Origin: Treponema sp.
Lineage (GTDB): Bacteria > Spirochaetota > Spirochaetia > Treponematales > Treponemataceae
Length of the DNA stretch: 64,000 nt
Direction of reading: 5' to 3'
NCBI GenBank assembly: GCA_016293005.1
Contig: JAEDFA010000003.1
Location: forward strand, 4,018-68,017
A program made the translations under genes and the position numbers. Positions 44,034 through 51,685 of this stretch are shown here, in pieces. Each line of letters opens with the position of its first letter. The first letter of the stretch is position 1. Below the pieces are notes generated by a model, which saw only the letters and a list, made by a program, of their open reading frames with translations, was not told where the DNA came from and did no database searches.

Positions 44034-44492
44034 ATGATACAGTTTTATTTTCTTTCAATTCTTTTGAATTTAATGACAGGTTCAGTTCTTTTGTATTCTT
44101 CCGCTAATTTAGACGGCGATTCTGATTTAGAAAGTGAAAAAAAATCTTCTTTTATAAAATCGCTGTTTGAAAAAATCTTTGGAAGTTCAGGAATTTTAGA
44201 AGATTCTCTTTTTATTCTCGTTGTTGCTTTTCTTTCTTTTTTCACGGGAATTATAAAACTTTTTTTTCCTGTAAATAAAATAATCATTTTTGGGGATTTG
44301 CTTCCTTCTTTGACAGGCATTTTAGGAGGACTATCGCTTTTATTTTCGTATTATTCAGAAAAATCTGATGTTGCCTTTCAGCTTCCTTCTTTTTTAGAAA
44401 AAATCTTCGTTTCAGAAAAAAATATCTTTGGTATTTTAAGTATTATTATTGCAATACTTCATTTTATTCTTCCAGGAGTTTTATTTTTATGA
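44034..44492 (+). CDS. Four-helix membrane protein, unknown function
   Basis: A 152-residue protein with about four hydrophobic segments (FYFLSILLNLMTGSVLLY; SLFILVVAFLSFFTGIIKLF; LLPSLTGILGGLSLLFSYY; IFGILSIIIAILHFILPGVLFL). No family recognised. An ATG at 44022 is preceded by no site, whereas GGGAG at about 44024-44028 fits the ATG at 44034. It overlaps mutT by four bases (ATGA), so the two are translationally coupled. Confidence 0.6.
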   Translation: MIQFYFLSILLNLMTGSVLLYSSANLDGDSDLESEKKSSFIKSLFEKIFGSSGILEDSLFILVVAFLSFFTGIIKLFFPVNKIIIFGDLLPSLTGILGGLSLLFSYYSEKSDVAFQLPSFLEKIFVSEKNIFGILSIIIAILHFILPGVLFL

Positions 44493-44902
44493 ATGTATCA
44501 GTTGCCTGTATTATTTTTAACGGTGAAAAAATTTTAATTGCAAAACGGAATCCCGTCGGCGATATGGGAAATCGATGGGAATTCCCGGGCGGAAAAGTCG
44601 ATCCTGGTGAAAGCGATTTCCAGACTATTGTCCGTGAAATGAGTGAAGAATTCGGTGTAAAGGCTGTTCCCGGCATTCTCATTGCAGAAGATTCTTTTGT
44701 TCACAATGGAAAAGAAAATGTTCTTCACGCATATCTGGTTTCACTTGAGCACGACGGACTTTCAAAGCCTTATGTATTGACAGAACATTCTGAATATAAA
44801 TGGGTTTTCCCGCAGGAAATTAAGAATCTTGATTTTGTTGATTCTGATTTAAAAATTTATCCAAAAGTTTTAAAATTTCTTGAAAGCAAGGCTGAATCAT
44901 GA
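44489..44902 (+). CDS. mutT: NUDIX hydrolase, MutT (8-oxo-dGTPase) type
   Basis: A 137-residue NUDIX enzyme. The box G35-x5-E41-x7-R49-E50-x2-E53-E54-x-G56 is complete (GGKVDPGESDFQTIVREMSEEFG), preceded by ILIAKRNPVGDMGNRWEFPGG, the MutT-like pattern. It most likely hydrolyses oxidised dGTP to prevent mutation, though NUDIX substrates vary. AGGAG in the previous gene is the ribosome site. It overlaps the neighbours on both sides by four bases, within the operon from 42188 to 46376. Confidence 0.85.
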   Translation: MNVSVACIIFNGEKILIAKRNPVGDMGNRWEFPGGKVDPGESDFQTIVREMSEEFGVKAVPGILIAEDSFVHNGKENVLHAYLVSLEHDGLSKPYVLTEHSEYKWVFPQEIKNLDFVDSDLKIYPKVLKFLESKAES

Positions 44903-45258
44903 AAAATAGAATTTTCGCAATTTTTTTATTTTGTAGTTTTATTTTTATTTTTTCAGGCTGCAGAAAATCTTCTGTAATCGTCCTTGATGATTCAGATCCG
45001 CTTGCTTTAATGCCAGATGTAAAATGGGCATTGATTGTAAATCCTTATGTTGGTTTTCAAAAAGAGGCAAACTGGGATTCTGATGTAATTTCTCATGCCC
45101 GAAAAGGAGAAATTTTTCAAATCGCCGGAAAATCTGTAAATTATCAGAATGAAGTCTGGTATAAATTTGAGGAGGGCTATCTTCATGAATCAGTTCTCCT
45201 CGTTTATTCAAATAAACTGAAAGCAAAAAAAGCTTTTCAAATTATGGAAGAAAATTAA
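44899..45258 (+). CDS. SH3-like lipoprotein
   Basis: A 119-residue lipoprotein with signal MKNRIFAIFLFCSFIFIFSGC (lipobox FSGC, Cys21). The mature part (KWALIVNPYVGFQKEANWDSDVISHARKGEIFQIAGKSVNYQNEVWYKFEEGYLHESVL) has the SH3b pattern seen in cell-wall-binding modules. A role in envelope or peptidoglycan association is inferred. It overlaps mutT by four bases and neuB by one base (TAATG). Confidence 0.7.
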   Translation: MKNRIFAIFLFCSFIFIFSGCRKSSVIVLDDSDPLALMPDVKWALIVNPYVGFQKEANWDSDVISHARKGEIFQIAGKSVNYQNEVWYKFEEGYLHESVLLVYSNKLKAKKAFQIMEEN

Positions 45259-46376
45259 TGCTGATTGTTGCAGAAATTGGAACGAGCCACGAAGGTTCAG
45301 AGGAAAAAGCAAAAAAATTGATTGACACGGCGTTTTCATCGGGTGCTGATGCCGTAAAATTTCAGTGGGTTTATGCAGACGAAATTCTTCATCCAAAAAC
45401 AGGTTTTGTAGACCTTCCTGGCGGAAAAATTTCTTTATACGAACGGTTTAAATCTCTTGAGTGTTCGGACGATTTTTTTCTTAAAATGAAAGAATATGCA
45501 CATTCAAAAAATTTAAAATTCATCTGTTCGCCGTTCGGATTAAAAAGTCTTGAAAAACTTGTAAAAATTGAGCCTGATTACATAAAAATCGCATCTCCTG
45601 AATTAAATCATTTTCCGCTTTTAAAACATCTTTCAGAATTTCGTGAAAATCAAAAAAGAGCGGGAAAAGAGATGAGCCCTGTAATTATTTCTTCAGGAGT
45701 TTCAAAACTTTCTGACATTGAAAAAGCCATTGAAATTCTTGGGCGACAAAATGTTTTTCTTCTTCACTGCGTGACAAATTATCCTGCTCTTGAAACTGAA
45801 TACAATCTTAATGTAATTTCAAATTTGAAAAATATTTTCGGCATTCCTGTTGGAGTAAGCGATCACAGTATGGATGCAGTTTTAGTTCCGTCGCTTTCAG
45901 TCGCTTCTGGTGCCCAGATAATCGAAAAACATATTACTTTGAGCCGGGAATCTTCCGGGCTTGATGATAAAGTTGCTTTAGACGGTGAAATGTTTTCTCT
46001 TATGGTTCATTGCGTACGGCAAAGTGATGCGTGCATGAAGCGATACGGTCTTGAAAAAGGAAAAAGTCAAATTATTTCCCAGCTTTCATCTTCTTACGGA
46101 AAAGAAAAAGTTTTAGAGGTTTTAGGTTCCGGTGTGAAGTTTCTTTCAGACGGTGAAAAAGACAATTACGGAAGAACTAACAGATCCCTTCATTTTATGA
46201 AAGATATTCCATCTGGCTCAAAAATTGGTTTTGATGATGTAAAAGTTTTGCGTACTGAAAAAATTCTTTCGCCTGGAATAAGCCCTGAATTTTATGAAAC
46301 GGTTATTGGAAAAATTCTTGTAAAAGATGCAAAGGATGGCGAAGGCGTAACTTTTTCACACTTTTTTAAAGAATGA
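45258..46376 (+). CDS. NeuB-family sialic-acid-like synthase
   Basis: A 372-residue condensing enzyme that joins phosphoenolpyruvate to a hexosamine to give a nine-carbon (sialic, legionaminic or pseudaminic) acid. The N-terminal TIM-barrel block is IVAEIGTSHEGSEEKAKKLIDTAFSSGADAVKFQ. Later come FICSPFGLKSLEKL, YIKIASPELNHFPLL, VGVSDHSMDAVLVPSLSVASGAQIIEKHITLS, and the C-terminal SAF domain (LRTEKILSPGISPEFYETVIGK). The exact sugar is not readable. No other nonulosonate genes are visible within the window. It ends three bases before the convergent glgC stop. Confidence 0.85.
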   Translation: MLIVAEIGTSHEGSEEKAKKLIDTAFSSGADAVKFQWVYADEILHPKTGFVDLPGGKISLYERFKSLECSDDFFLKMKEYAHSKNLKFICSPFGLKSLEKLVKIEPDYIKIASPELNHFPLLKHLSEFRENQKRAGKEMSPVIISSGVSKLSDIEKAIEILGRQNVFLLHCVTNYPALETEYNLNVISNLKNIFGIPVGVSDHSMDAVLVPSLSVASGAQIIEKHITLSRESSGLDDKVALDGEMFSLMVHCVRQSDACMKRYGLEKGKSQIISQLSSSYGKEKVLEVLGSGVKFLSDGEKDNYGRTNRSLHFMKDIPSGSKIGFDDVKVLRTEKILSPGISPEFYETVIGKILVKDAKDGEGVTFSHFFKE

Positions 46377-46379
46377 TTT

Positions 46380-47681
46380 TTAAATTACAGTTCCGTCTGG
46401 AATTACAACGCCTTTCCTGATTATTACGATTCCGTCAACATAATAAAAAAGCCCATGGTCTCCGTTTTCATAAGTTTTTCCATCGGCATTTATGCGGATA
46501 TTTGAACCGATGTGGGCATTTTTGTCGATTATGCATTTGTTTATAATGCAGTTGTGCCCGATTCCGATGTCTGGAATTCCCTGTACTTTGTTTAAAAGTT
46601 TATCGTTTTTGTTTTCGTAGTAATCTGCGCCCATCATTATTACGCCGTTTAGACTTGTTCCGCTTTCAATGAATGACCTTACACCGATTATTGAATGGGT
46701 GAGGTTTGCATTTGTGATTACGCATCCTTCTGAAGTGAGCGTGCAGCTGATGTTGGCGCTGTTTATTTTTGAAGGCGGAAGATTTCTCATGTGGGTATAG
46801 ATAGGTTCGTCTTCGTCGTAAAAATTGAATCTCGGATGAAAATTTGTAAGTTCAAGATTTGCATTGTAAAAAGATTTTATAGTTCCGATGTCTTCCCAGT
46901 AACCGTCAAAAATGTAGGCATTCATAATGTGGTTTCCGATTGCATTTGGAATGACTTCTTTTCCAAAATCTTTTGAATCGCTGTTGTTTAAAACTGCTTC
47001 AAGAACATGTGCGTCAAAAATATAAATTCCCATTGATGCAAGATATTCTTTATCTTCTCCCGGAATGTTTGCTTTTATTTCCTGAGGAATTTTCCAGGCT
47101 GAAATGTCTGTGTTTAAAGGCGGTTTTTCTTTAAATTCTGTAATTCTGTTTGTTTCGTCGATTTTCATGATGCCGTATCGTGATGCCTGCTCGCGGTTTA
47201 CTACAGTTGTAGCAATTGAAATGCCGGCTCCTGAGTTTAAATGGCTTATCATAAAATCTTTTAGATTCATTCTGTAAAGCTGATCTCCGCTTAAAATTAT
47301 GTAGTGCGTCGGGTGCTGTGTTTTAAAATGCTGAAAACTTTTTCTTACAGAATCTGCCGTTCCTTCATAAAATTTGTCGTTTTCTAGTGTTTGTTCTGCT
47401 GCAAGAATTTCTACAAAACCAGAGGAAAATCTGTCAAAATTGTAAGAATTTGCAATGTGCATGTGAAGAGAAGTTGAATTAAACTGCGTCAAAAGATAGA
47501 TTTTTTTATACCCTGAGTTTATGCAGTTTGAAATCGGAATGTCAACAAGCCTGTATTTTCCACCGAATGAAACAGCAGGTTTTGCTCTTTCTTTTGTAAG
47601 AGGATATAATCTTGTGCCTTTTCCGCCGCCTAAAATAAGGCATACGACTTTTGGTTTAATTCGTTCTATGCTTATTGCCAT
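46380..47681 (-). CDS. glgC: Glucose-1-phosphate adenylyltransferase
   Basis: Makes ADP-glucose for glycogen synthesis. The 433-residue chain has VVCLILGGGKGTRLYPLTKERAKPAVSFGGKYRLVDIPISNC, the substrate block HYIILSGDQLYRMNL, the activator region FKEKPP, and a C-terminal beta-helix repeat (ISCTLTSEGCVITNANLTHSIIGV, IGHNCIINKCIIDKNAHIG). The open frame starts at 47717, but TTGAGT (47717-47712), 17 nt and TATAAT (47694-47689) form a promoter that ends seven bases before the ATG at 47681, so I chose that start. It works with the GH57 branching-type enzyme at 16959. It is convergent with neuB. Confidence 0.95.
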   Translation of the reverse strand: MAISIERIKPKVVCLILGGGKGTRLYPLTKERAKPAVSFGGKYRLVDIPISNCINSGYKKIYLLTQFNSTSLHMHIANSYNFDRFSSGFVEILAAEQTLENDKFYEGTADSVRKSFQHFKTQHPTHYIILSGDQLYRMNLKDFMISHLNSGAGISIATTVVNREQASRYGIMKIDETNRITEFKEKPPLNTDISAWKIPQEIKANIPGEDKEYLASMGIYIFDAHVLEAVLNNSDSKDFGKEVIPNAIGNHIMNAYIFDGYWEDIGTIKSFYNANLELTNFHPRFNFYDEDEPIYTHMRNLPPSKINSANISCTLTSEGCVITNANLTHSIIGVRSFIESGTSLNGVIMMGADYYENKNDKLLNKVQGIPDIGIGHNCIINKCIIDKNAHIGSNIRINADGKTYENGDHGLFYYVDGIVIIRKGVVIPDGTVI

Positions 47682-47688
47682 TAAAAAT

Positions 47689-47717
47689 ATTATAATCCTA
47701 AATCTATGAAAACTCAA
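47689..47717 (-). promoter_or_regulatory. Promoter of glgC, leaderless type
   Basis: On the minus strand TTGAGT (47717-47712), 17-nt spacer, TATAAT (47694-47689), then seven bases to the ATG at 47681. Confidence 0.75.
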
Positions 47718-47854
47718 ATTAATAATATCGATTTTAAAATATAGTTAAAATGAATTTTATGCTTTTTTAATAAAAATTGTTTATGGAAAATTTTCAATCG
47801 GTATATTTTAAAAATAGATAAAGCCTTTTTTGTCTGTCCTTTTTTAGATTCTTC

Positions 47855-47881
47855 TAATCTTAGAAAATGAAAAACCGATAA
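47855..47881 (+). promoter_or_regulatory. Possible sigma28-like promoter upstream of flgF
   Basis: TAATCTTA (47855-47862), 11 nt, ACCGATAA (47874-47881), close to the flagellar sigma28 pattern (TAAAGTTT / GCCGATAA). It lies 73 bases before the flgF ATG. The -35 match is partial. Confidence 0.4.
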
Positions 47882-47954
47882 TTTATACAAAGACATTTAG
47901 TAAAATTTTTAATGTCATTTGTTTTAATTCTGGTGGGATAAAACAGGGGGAAAA

Positions 47955-48752
47955 ATGATTAGAGGATTTTATATCGGTGCATCTGGAATGAATGCTCAGC
48001 AAAACAGACTTGATGCAATATCAAATAATCTTGCAAATGTTGATACAGTCGGTTACAAAAAAGATGTTACATCATCAAAGGCTTTCTCAGAACTTTTAAT
48101 CCGAAGAGCAAATTTTGATGGCGTTTATAAAACAGAAATAGGAAGTTTTGATACGGCTCCGATAATCGGAAAACTCGGTCTTGGCGTTGAAACAAACGAA
48201 AATTTTACTGATTTTTCGCAAGGTTCTTTCAGGCAGACAGGTTCAAATGTAGATTTTGCATTTTCTGGAAAAGGTTTTTTTGCAGTTGAAACGCCTTATG
48301 GTGAAAAATATACGCGCGATGGAAATTTTATTCTTGGGAAAGAAGGAATTCTTCTTACAAAAGAAGGTTATCCTGTTTTAGGCGAAAACGGTTATATTCA
48401 TATTGACGACGACAAAATTACTGTAAATGAAGACGGAATGATTTATTCAGAAGAAAATAACGAAGAACTTGCAAGATTTAAAGTTGTTCGCTTTGATAAT
48501 GAACGCTATCTTCAGAAAATGGGTGGAAATCTCTACCAGAAAACAAATATTTCAGGTGAGCCTCATATTGCTGAAGGAAGTGAACGGCCAAAATTTTTGC
48601 AGGGCTTTCTTGAAACATCAAATGTAAATGTTGTAAATGAAATGGTTCAGATGATTGAAGTAAATCGTGCTTATGAGGCAAATCAGAAGACTATTACAAG
48701 TGAAGAATCGATGATGAGTACACTTTGGACAAAAACTGCTGTATTAAAGTAA
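47955..48752 (+). CDS. flgF: Flagellar basal-body rod protein FlgF
   Basis: A 265-residue rod protein of the periplasmic flagellum. It has the rod N-terminal block FYIGASGMNAQQNRLDAISNNLANVDTVGYKKD, the central FSGKGFFAVETPYGEKYTRDGNF, and the C-terminal NEMVQMIEVNRAYEANQKTITSEESMMSTL. I assign FlgF rather than FlgG because it precedes a more FlgG-like gene. AGGGGGAAAA gives a strong ribosome site. The 273 bases upstream hold a possible sigma28 element and short inverted repeats; the next gene follows after 41 bases. Confidence 0.9.
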   Translation: MIRGFYIGASGMNAQQNRLDAISNNLANVDTVGYKKDVTSSKAFSELLIRRANFDGVYKTEIGSFDTAPIIGKLGLGVETNENFTDFSQGSFRQTGSNVDFAFSGKGFFAVETPYGEKYTRDGNFILGKEGILLTKEGYPVLGENGYIHIDDDKITVNEDGMIYSEENNEELARFKVVRFDNERYLQKMGGNLYQKTNISGEPHIAEGSERPKFLQGFLETSNVNVVNEMVQMIEVNRAYEANQKTITSEESMMSTLWTKTAVLK

Positions 48753-48793
48753 GTTTTTAAGCCGTAGAAAAAAATTGTAAGTGAGGAAACATT

Positions 48794-49588
48794 ATGGTAA
48801 GAAGTTTATGGACAGCTGCAACAGGAATGAACGGACAGCAGGCAAATATCGATGCAATTTCAAATAACCTTTCAAATGTTAATACTACAGGTTTTAAACA
48901 GCAGCGCGTAGAATTTGAAGATTTAATTTATCAGAATTTAAAACTTGCAGGAACTCCTGCAACAGAAGATACTGTAACTCCGGTTGGAATTCAGCAGGGA
49001 ACTGGTGTAAAACTTGCCGCTACTCAAAGAATTATGACTCAGGGTTCTTTGCAGAATACTGGAGTTGATACAGATGTCGCAATCGTCGGTGAAGGATTTT
49101 TTCGTGTTCAAAAATATGACGGAAGTTATGCCTATACTCGAGACGGAAGTTTTAAAGTTGATTCAACAGGTCAGTTTGTAAATTCAAACGGTTTACGCCT
49201 TCAGCCTGAAATAATTTTACCGGAAGGTTTTGATGTTTCAACATTGCAGATTAGTCAGGACGGAAGAGTTAGCGTAAAAATAAACGGTCAGAATGAACCT
49301 GTTGAGGTAGGTCAGCTTGAACTTTTCAGATTTCCGAATGCAGTAGGACTCCAAGCCGAAGGAGATAATCTTTATAAAGTGACAAATGCAAGCGGTCAGG
49401 CTATTGGCGGTCGTCCTGGTTTAGAAGGTTTCGGTCAGACGCGTCACAAATTTCTTGAACTTTCAAATGTTTCTGTTGTAAACGAAATGGTTCAGATGAT
49501 TGTTGCTCAGCGTGCTTACGAGTTTAATTCAAAGGCAATTCAGACTTCTGATAATATGCTCAGTACAGCTGTAAATTTAAAACGATAA
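48794..49588 (+). CDS. flgG: Flagellar basal-body rod protein FlgG
   Basis: A 264-residue distal rod protein: MVRSLWTAATGMNGQQANIDAISNNLSNVNTTGFKQQRVEFEDLIYQNL, FFRVQKYDGSYAYTRDGSFK, SQDGRVSVKINGQNEPVEVGQLELFRFPNAVGL, and the C-terminal QTRHKFLELSNVSVVNEMVQMIVAQRAYEFNSKAIQTSDNML. In spirochaetes the rod, hook and filament lie in the periplasm. GTGAGG (about 48781-48786) is the ribosome site, eight bases before the ATG. It is the second gene of the flgF operon; the rod-binding gene follows after 24 bases. Confidence 0.95.
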   Translation: MVRSLWTAATGMNGQQANIDAISNNLSNVNTTGFKQQRVEFEDLIYQNLKLAGTPATEDTVTPVGIQQGTGVKLAATQRIMTQGSLQNTGVDTDVAIVGEGFFRVQKYDGSYAYTRDGSFKVDSTGQFVNSNGLRLQPEIILPEGFDVSTLQISQDGRVSVKINGQNEPVEVGQLELFRFPNAVGLQAEGDNLYKVTNASGQAIGGRPGLEGFGQTRHKFLELSNVSVVNEMVQMIVAQRAYEFNSKAIQTSDNMLSTAVNLKR

Positions 49589-49612
49589 CTAATTAGGTAG
49601 AAGGTAAACGAT

Positions 49613-50125
49613 ATGATTCAAGGGCTTGTTTCAGGTTTTTCAAGCATTACAAAAGGTGATTTTCAAGTTTCAAAAGCGACATTAAATAAAGAAAACACAG
49701 AATTTCAGGATTTGGTAAACCGCTTGAAATCAGAAAAAAAAGAACACAAAAATTTTGTTTCTTCTTCCCAGATTCTAGCGAACGGAAAAATAAATGGAGA
49801 TGTTCGTTCAAGCTTTCACGGATTTTCGACTGATAAAAATGCGCTTCCAAAAGGGGCTGCGTTAAATCAGTCTGGAGTTCACGGTGAAAAAAGAACTATC
49901 GATAAAACTTCTGCACTTTATGAAAAATCTATGGAACTTGAATGTTTTTTTGTAAAACAGGTTCTTCAAAGTATGAAAAATACAGTTCATAAATCAGGTC
50001 TTTTTAAAAATGATTTTGCTGGAAAAATGTATGAAGATATGCTTTATGATGAATACGCTGTAAATTTTACTAAAAACGCAGGTCTTGGACTTGCAGACCA
50101 GATTTATTTGAGTTTGGAAAAATAA
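49613..50125 (+). CDS. Rod-binding (FlgJ N-terminal-like) flagellar protein
   Basis: A 170-residue protein whose C-terminal half (SMELECFFVKQVLQSMKNTVHKSGLFKNDFAGKMYEDMLYDEYAVNFTKNAGLGLADQIY) matches the rod-binding domain found at the N-terminus of FlgJ. The muramidase half of FlgJ is absent, as usual in spirochaetes. The N-terminal 100 residues are low-complexity and poorly conserved. It likely caps or nucleates rod assembly. GAAGGT precedes the ATG. It is the third gene of the flagellar operon and precedes the murC promoter. Confidence 0.85.
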   Translation: MIQGLVSGFSSITKGDFQVSKATLNKENTEFQDLVNRLKSEKKEHKNFVSSSQILANGKINGDVRSSFHGFSTDKNALPKGAALNQSGVHGEKRTIDKTSALYEKSMELECFFVKQVLQSMKNTVHKSGLFKNDFAGKMYEDMLYDEYAVNFTKNAGLGLADQIYLSLEK

Positions 50126-50144
50126 TTTCAAAAATAATTTCAAA

Positions 50145-50173
50145 TTGTATATGTTTTTCATTTGTGTTATAAT
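50145..50173 (+). promoter_or_regulatory. Promoter of murC, leaderless type
   Basis: TTGTAT (50145-50150), 17-nt spacer, TATAAT (50168-50173), then nine bases to the ATG at 50183. No ribosome site. One of the clearest examples here. Confidence 0.75.
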
Positions 50174-50182
50174 CGATTTACT

Positions 50183-51685
50183 ATGATTGAAAATTTACCA
50201 GACAATTTAAATGGAATCCATATACATTTTGTAGGAATAAAAGGCACTGGAATGGCGGCACTGGTTGAAATTCTTTTTCATGCCGGCGCTATCATTACCG
50301 GAAGTGATGTTGAAGAAAGGTTTTATACAGACGAAATCCTTGAAAATCTTAACATAAAACCGCTTGCGTTTTCAGAAAAAAATATTACTTCAGAAATTCA
50401 ATATGTAATTTATTCTTCAGCGTATAAAAAAGACAAAAATCCAGATTTAATCGAAGCGGTAAGAAAAAATATTCCGTGCCTTCTTTATACACAGGCATTA
50501 GGTTCTTACAGTAAAAAGAATTATTCATGCGGAATCTGTGGCGTTCACGGAAAAACTTCAACAACTGGACTTACTGGAACGATTTTAAAAAATCTTCCGC
50601 TACCTTTTCAGGTTCTTGCCGGGAGCGTAATAAATTCTTTCGGAAATCACTGCACATTTACATCAGAAAATATTAATCAAAGCAAAAACCGAATTTTTGT
50701 TGCAGAAACATGTGAATATCAAAAGCATTTTATGTCGTTTTTCCCAAAAAAAATCATTTTAACTTCGGTAGAACCAGATCATCAGGATTTTTATCCCACA
50801 TACAATGATATTTTAAATGCTTTTGTAGAATATGTTTTAAAACTTCCGCAAAATGGAACTTTAATTTTCTGTGCAGATGACAAAGGTGCCTTTGAAGTTT
50901 ATCAAAAAGTAAAAGTTTTGCGCCCTGATATTGATTTTATTCCGTATGGAGAAAATGCTTCTGGAGATTTCCATTTAAATTTTCTTGGCATAAAAGACGA
51001 AAAAAACAATTTTGAAATTCAGTTTTTTAAAAATTCAGGTTTCAAGGAATTTTCACTTTCGGTTCCTGGCCGTCATGAAGTTTTAGATGCCTGTGCATCT
51101 GTTTGTTTAGTCTGTTCACTTTTAAAAGAATTCGGTTTTAAGCTGGAAGATTTTTACTCTCAAATTTCAAGTGCGCTTTTAACTTTTTCAGGCGGGAAAA
51201 GGCGTAGTGAAATCGTCGGTAAAATTCCTTTAAAAAATAATAAAAATGTTATCGTAATCGATGATTATGCCCATCATCCTACAGCTATCAGAACGACTCT
51301 TCAAGGTTTTAAAGAATTTTATAAAGGCCGCAGGATTATCGTTGATTTTATGAGCCATACTTATTCAAGGACTTTGTCTTTGCTCAAAGAATTTGCTTCA
51401 TCTTTTGGTTGTGCTGATGAAATTTATCTTCACAAAATATATTCGTCTGCCCGCGAAAATCCTTCAGATTTTGACATTTCAGGAAAAACTCTTTACGACG
51501 AAGTTTTAAAAACTGGCGTTAAAAAAGAAAATGTTCATTATTTTGAAGAACCTCTTTCAGCGCTTCCTTCAGTTATAAAAAGTATTTCTTCATCGCAGGA
51601 TGATTTTCCAGACGGGTTTCTTTTTGTTACAATGGGTGCAGGTGACAATTGGAAACTTGGAAAGGCTCTTATTGAGAAGTTTTAA
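50183..51685 (+). CDS. murC: UDP-N-acetylmuramate--L-alanine ligase (MurC type)
   Basis: Adds L-alanine to UDP-MurNAc in peptidoglycan synthesis. The 500-residue chain has the Rossmann block IHFVGIKGTGMAALVEILFHAGAIITGSDVEE, the ATP loop CGVHGKTSTTGLTGTIL, the central EPDHQDFYPTYNDILNAFVEYVLKLP, and DDYAHHPTAIRTTLQGFKEFY of the C-terminal domain. The closest alternative is the related Mpl recycling ligase; length and central block favour MurC. The open frame extends to a TTG at 50162, but the -10 box lies across that extension. It overlaps the convergent hemolysin-family gene by 17 bases. Confidence 0.85.
   Translation: MIENLPDNLNGIHIHFVGIKGTGMAALVEILFHAGAIITGSDVEERFYTDEILENLNIKPLAFSEKNITSEIQYVIYSSAYKKDKNPDLIEAVRKNIPCLLYTQALGSYSKKNYSCGICGVHGKTSTTGLTGTILKNLPLPFQVLAGSVINSFGNHCTFTSENINQSKNRIFVAETCEYQKHFMSFFPKKIILTSVEPDHQDFYPTYNDILNAFVEYVLKLPQNGTLIFCADDKGAFEVYQKVKVLRPDIDFIPYGENASGDFHLNFLGIKDEKNNFEIQFFKNSGFKEFSLSVPGRHEVLDACASVCLVCSLLKEFGFKLEDFYSQISSALLTFSGGKRRSEIVGKIPLKNNKNVIVIDDYAHHPTAIRTTLQGFKEFYKGRRIIVDFMSHTYSRTLSLLKEFASSFGCADEIYLHKIYSSARENPSDFDISGKTLYDEVLKTGVKKENVHYFEEPLSALPSVIKSISSSQDDFPDGFLFVTMGAGDNWKLGKALIEKF

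Noticed and set aside
47714..47896. A 60-residue minus-strand frame between glgC and flgF.
   Set aside because: It starts in the flagellar upstream region, overlaps the glgC promoter and is Lys/Leu-rich with no ribosome site.
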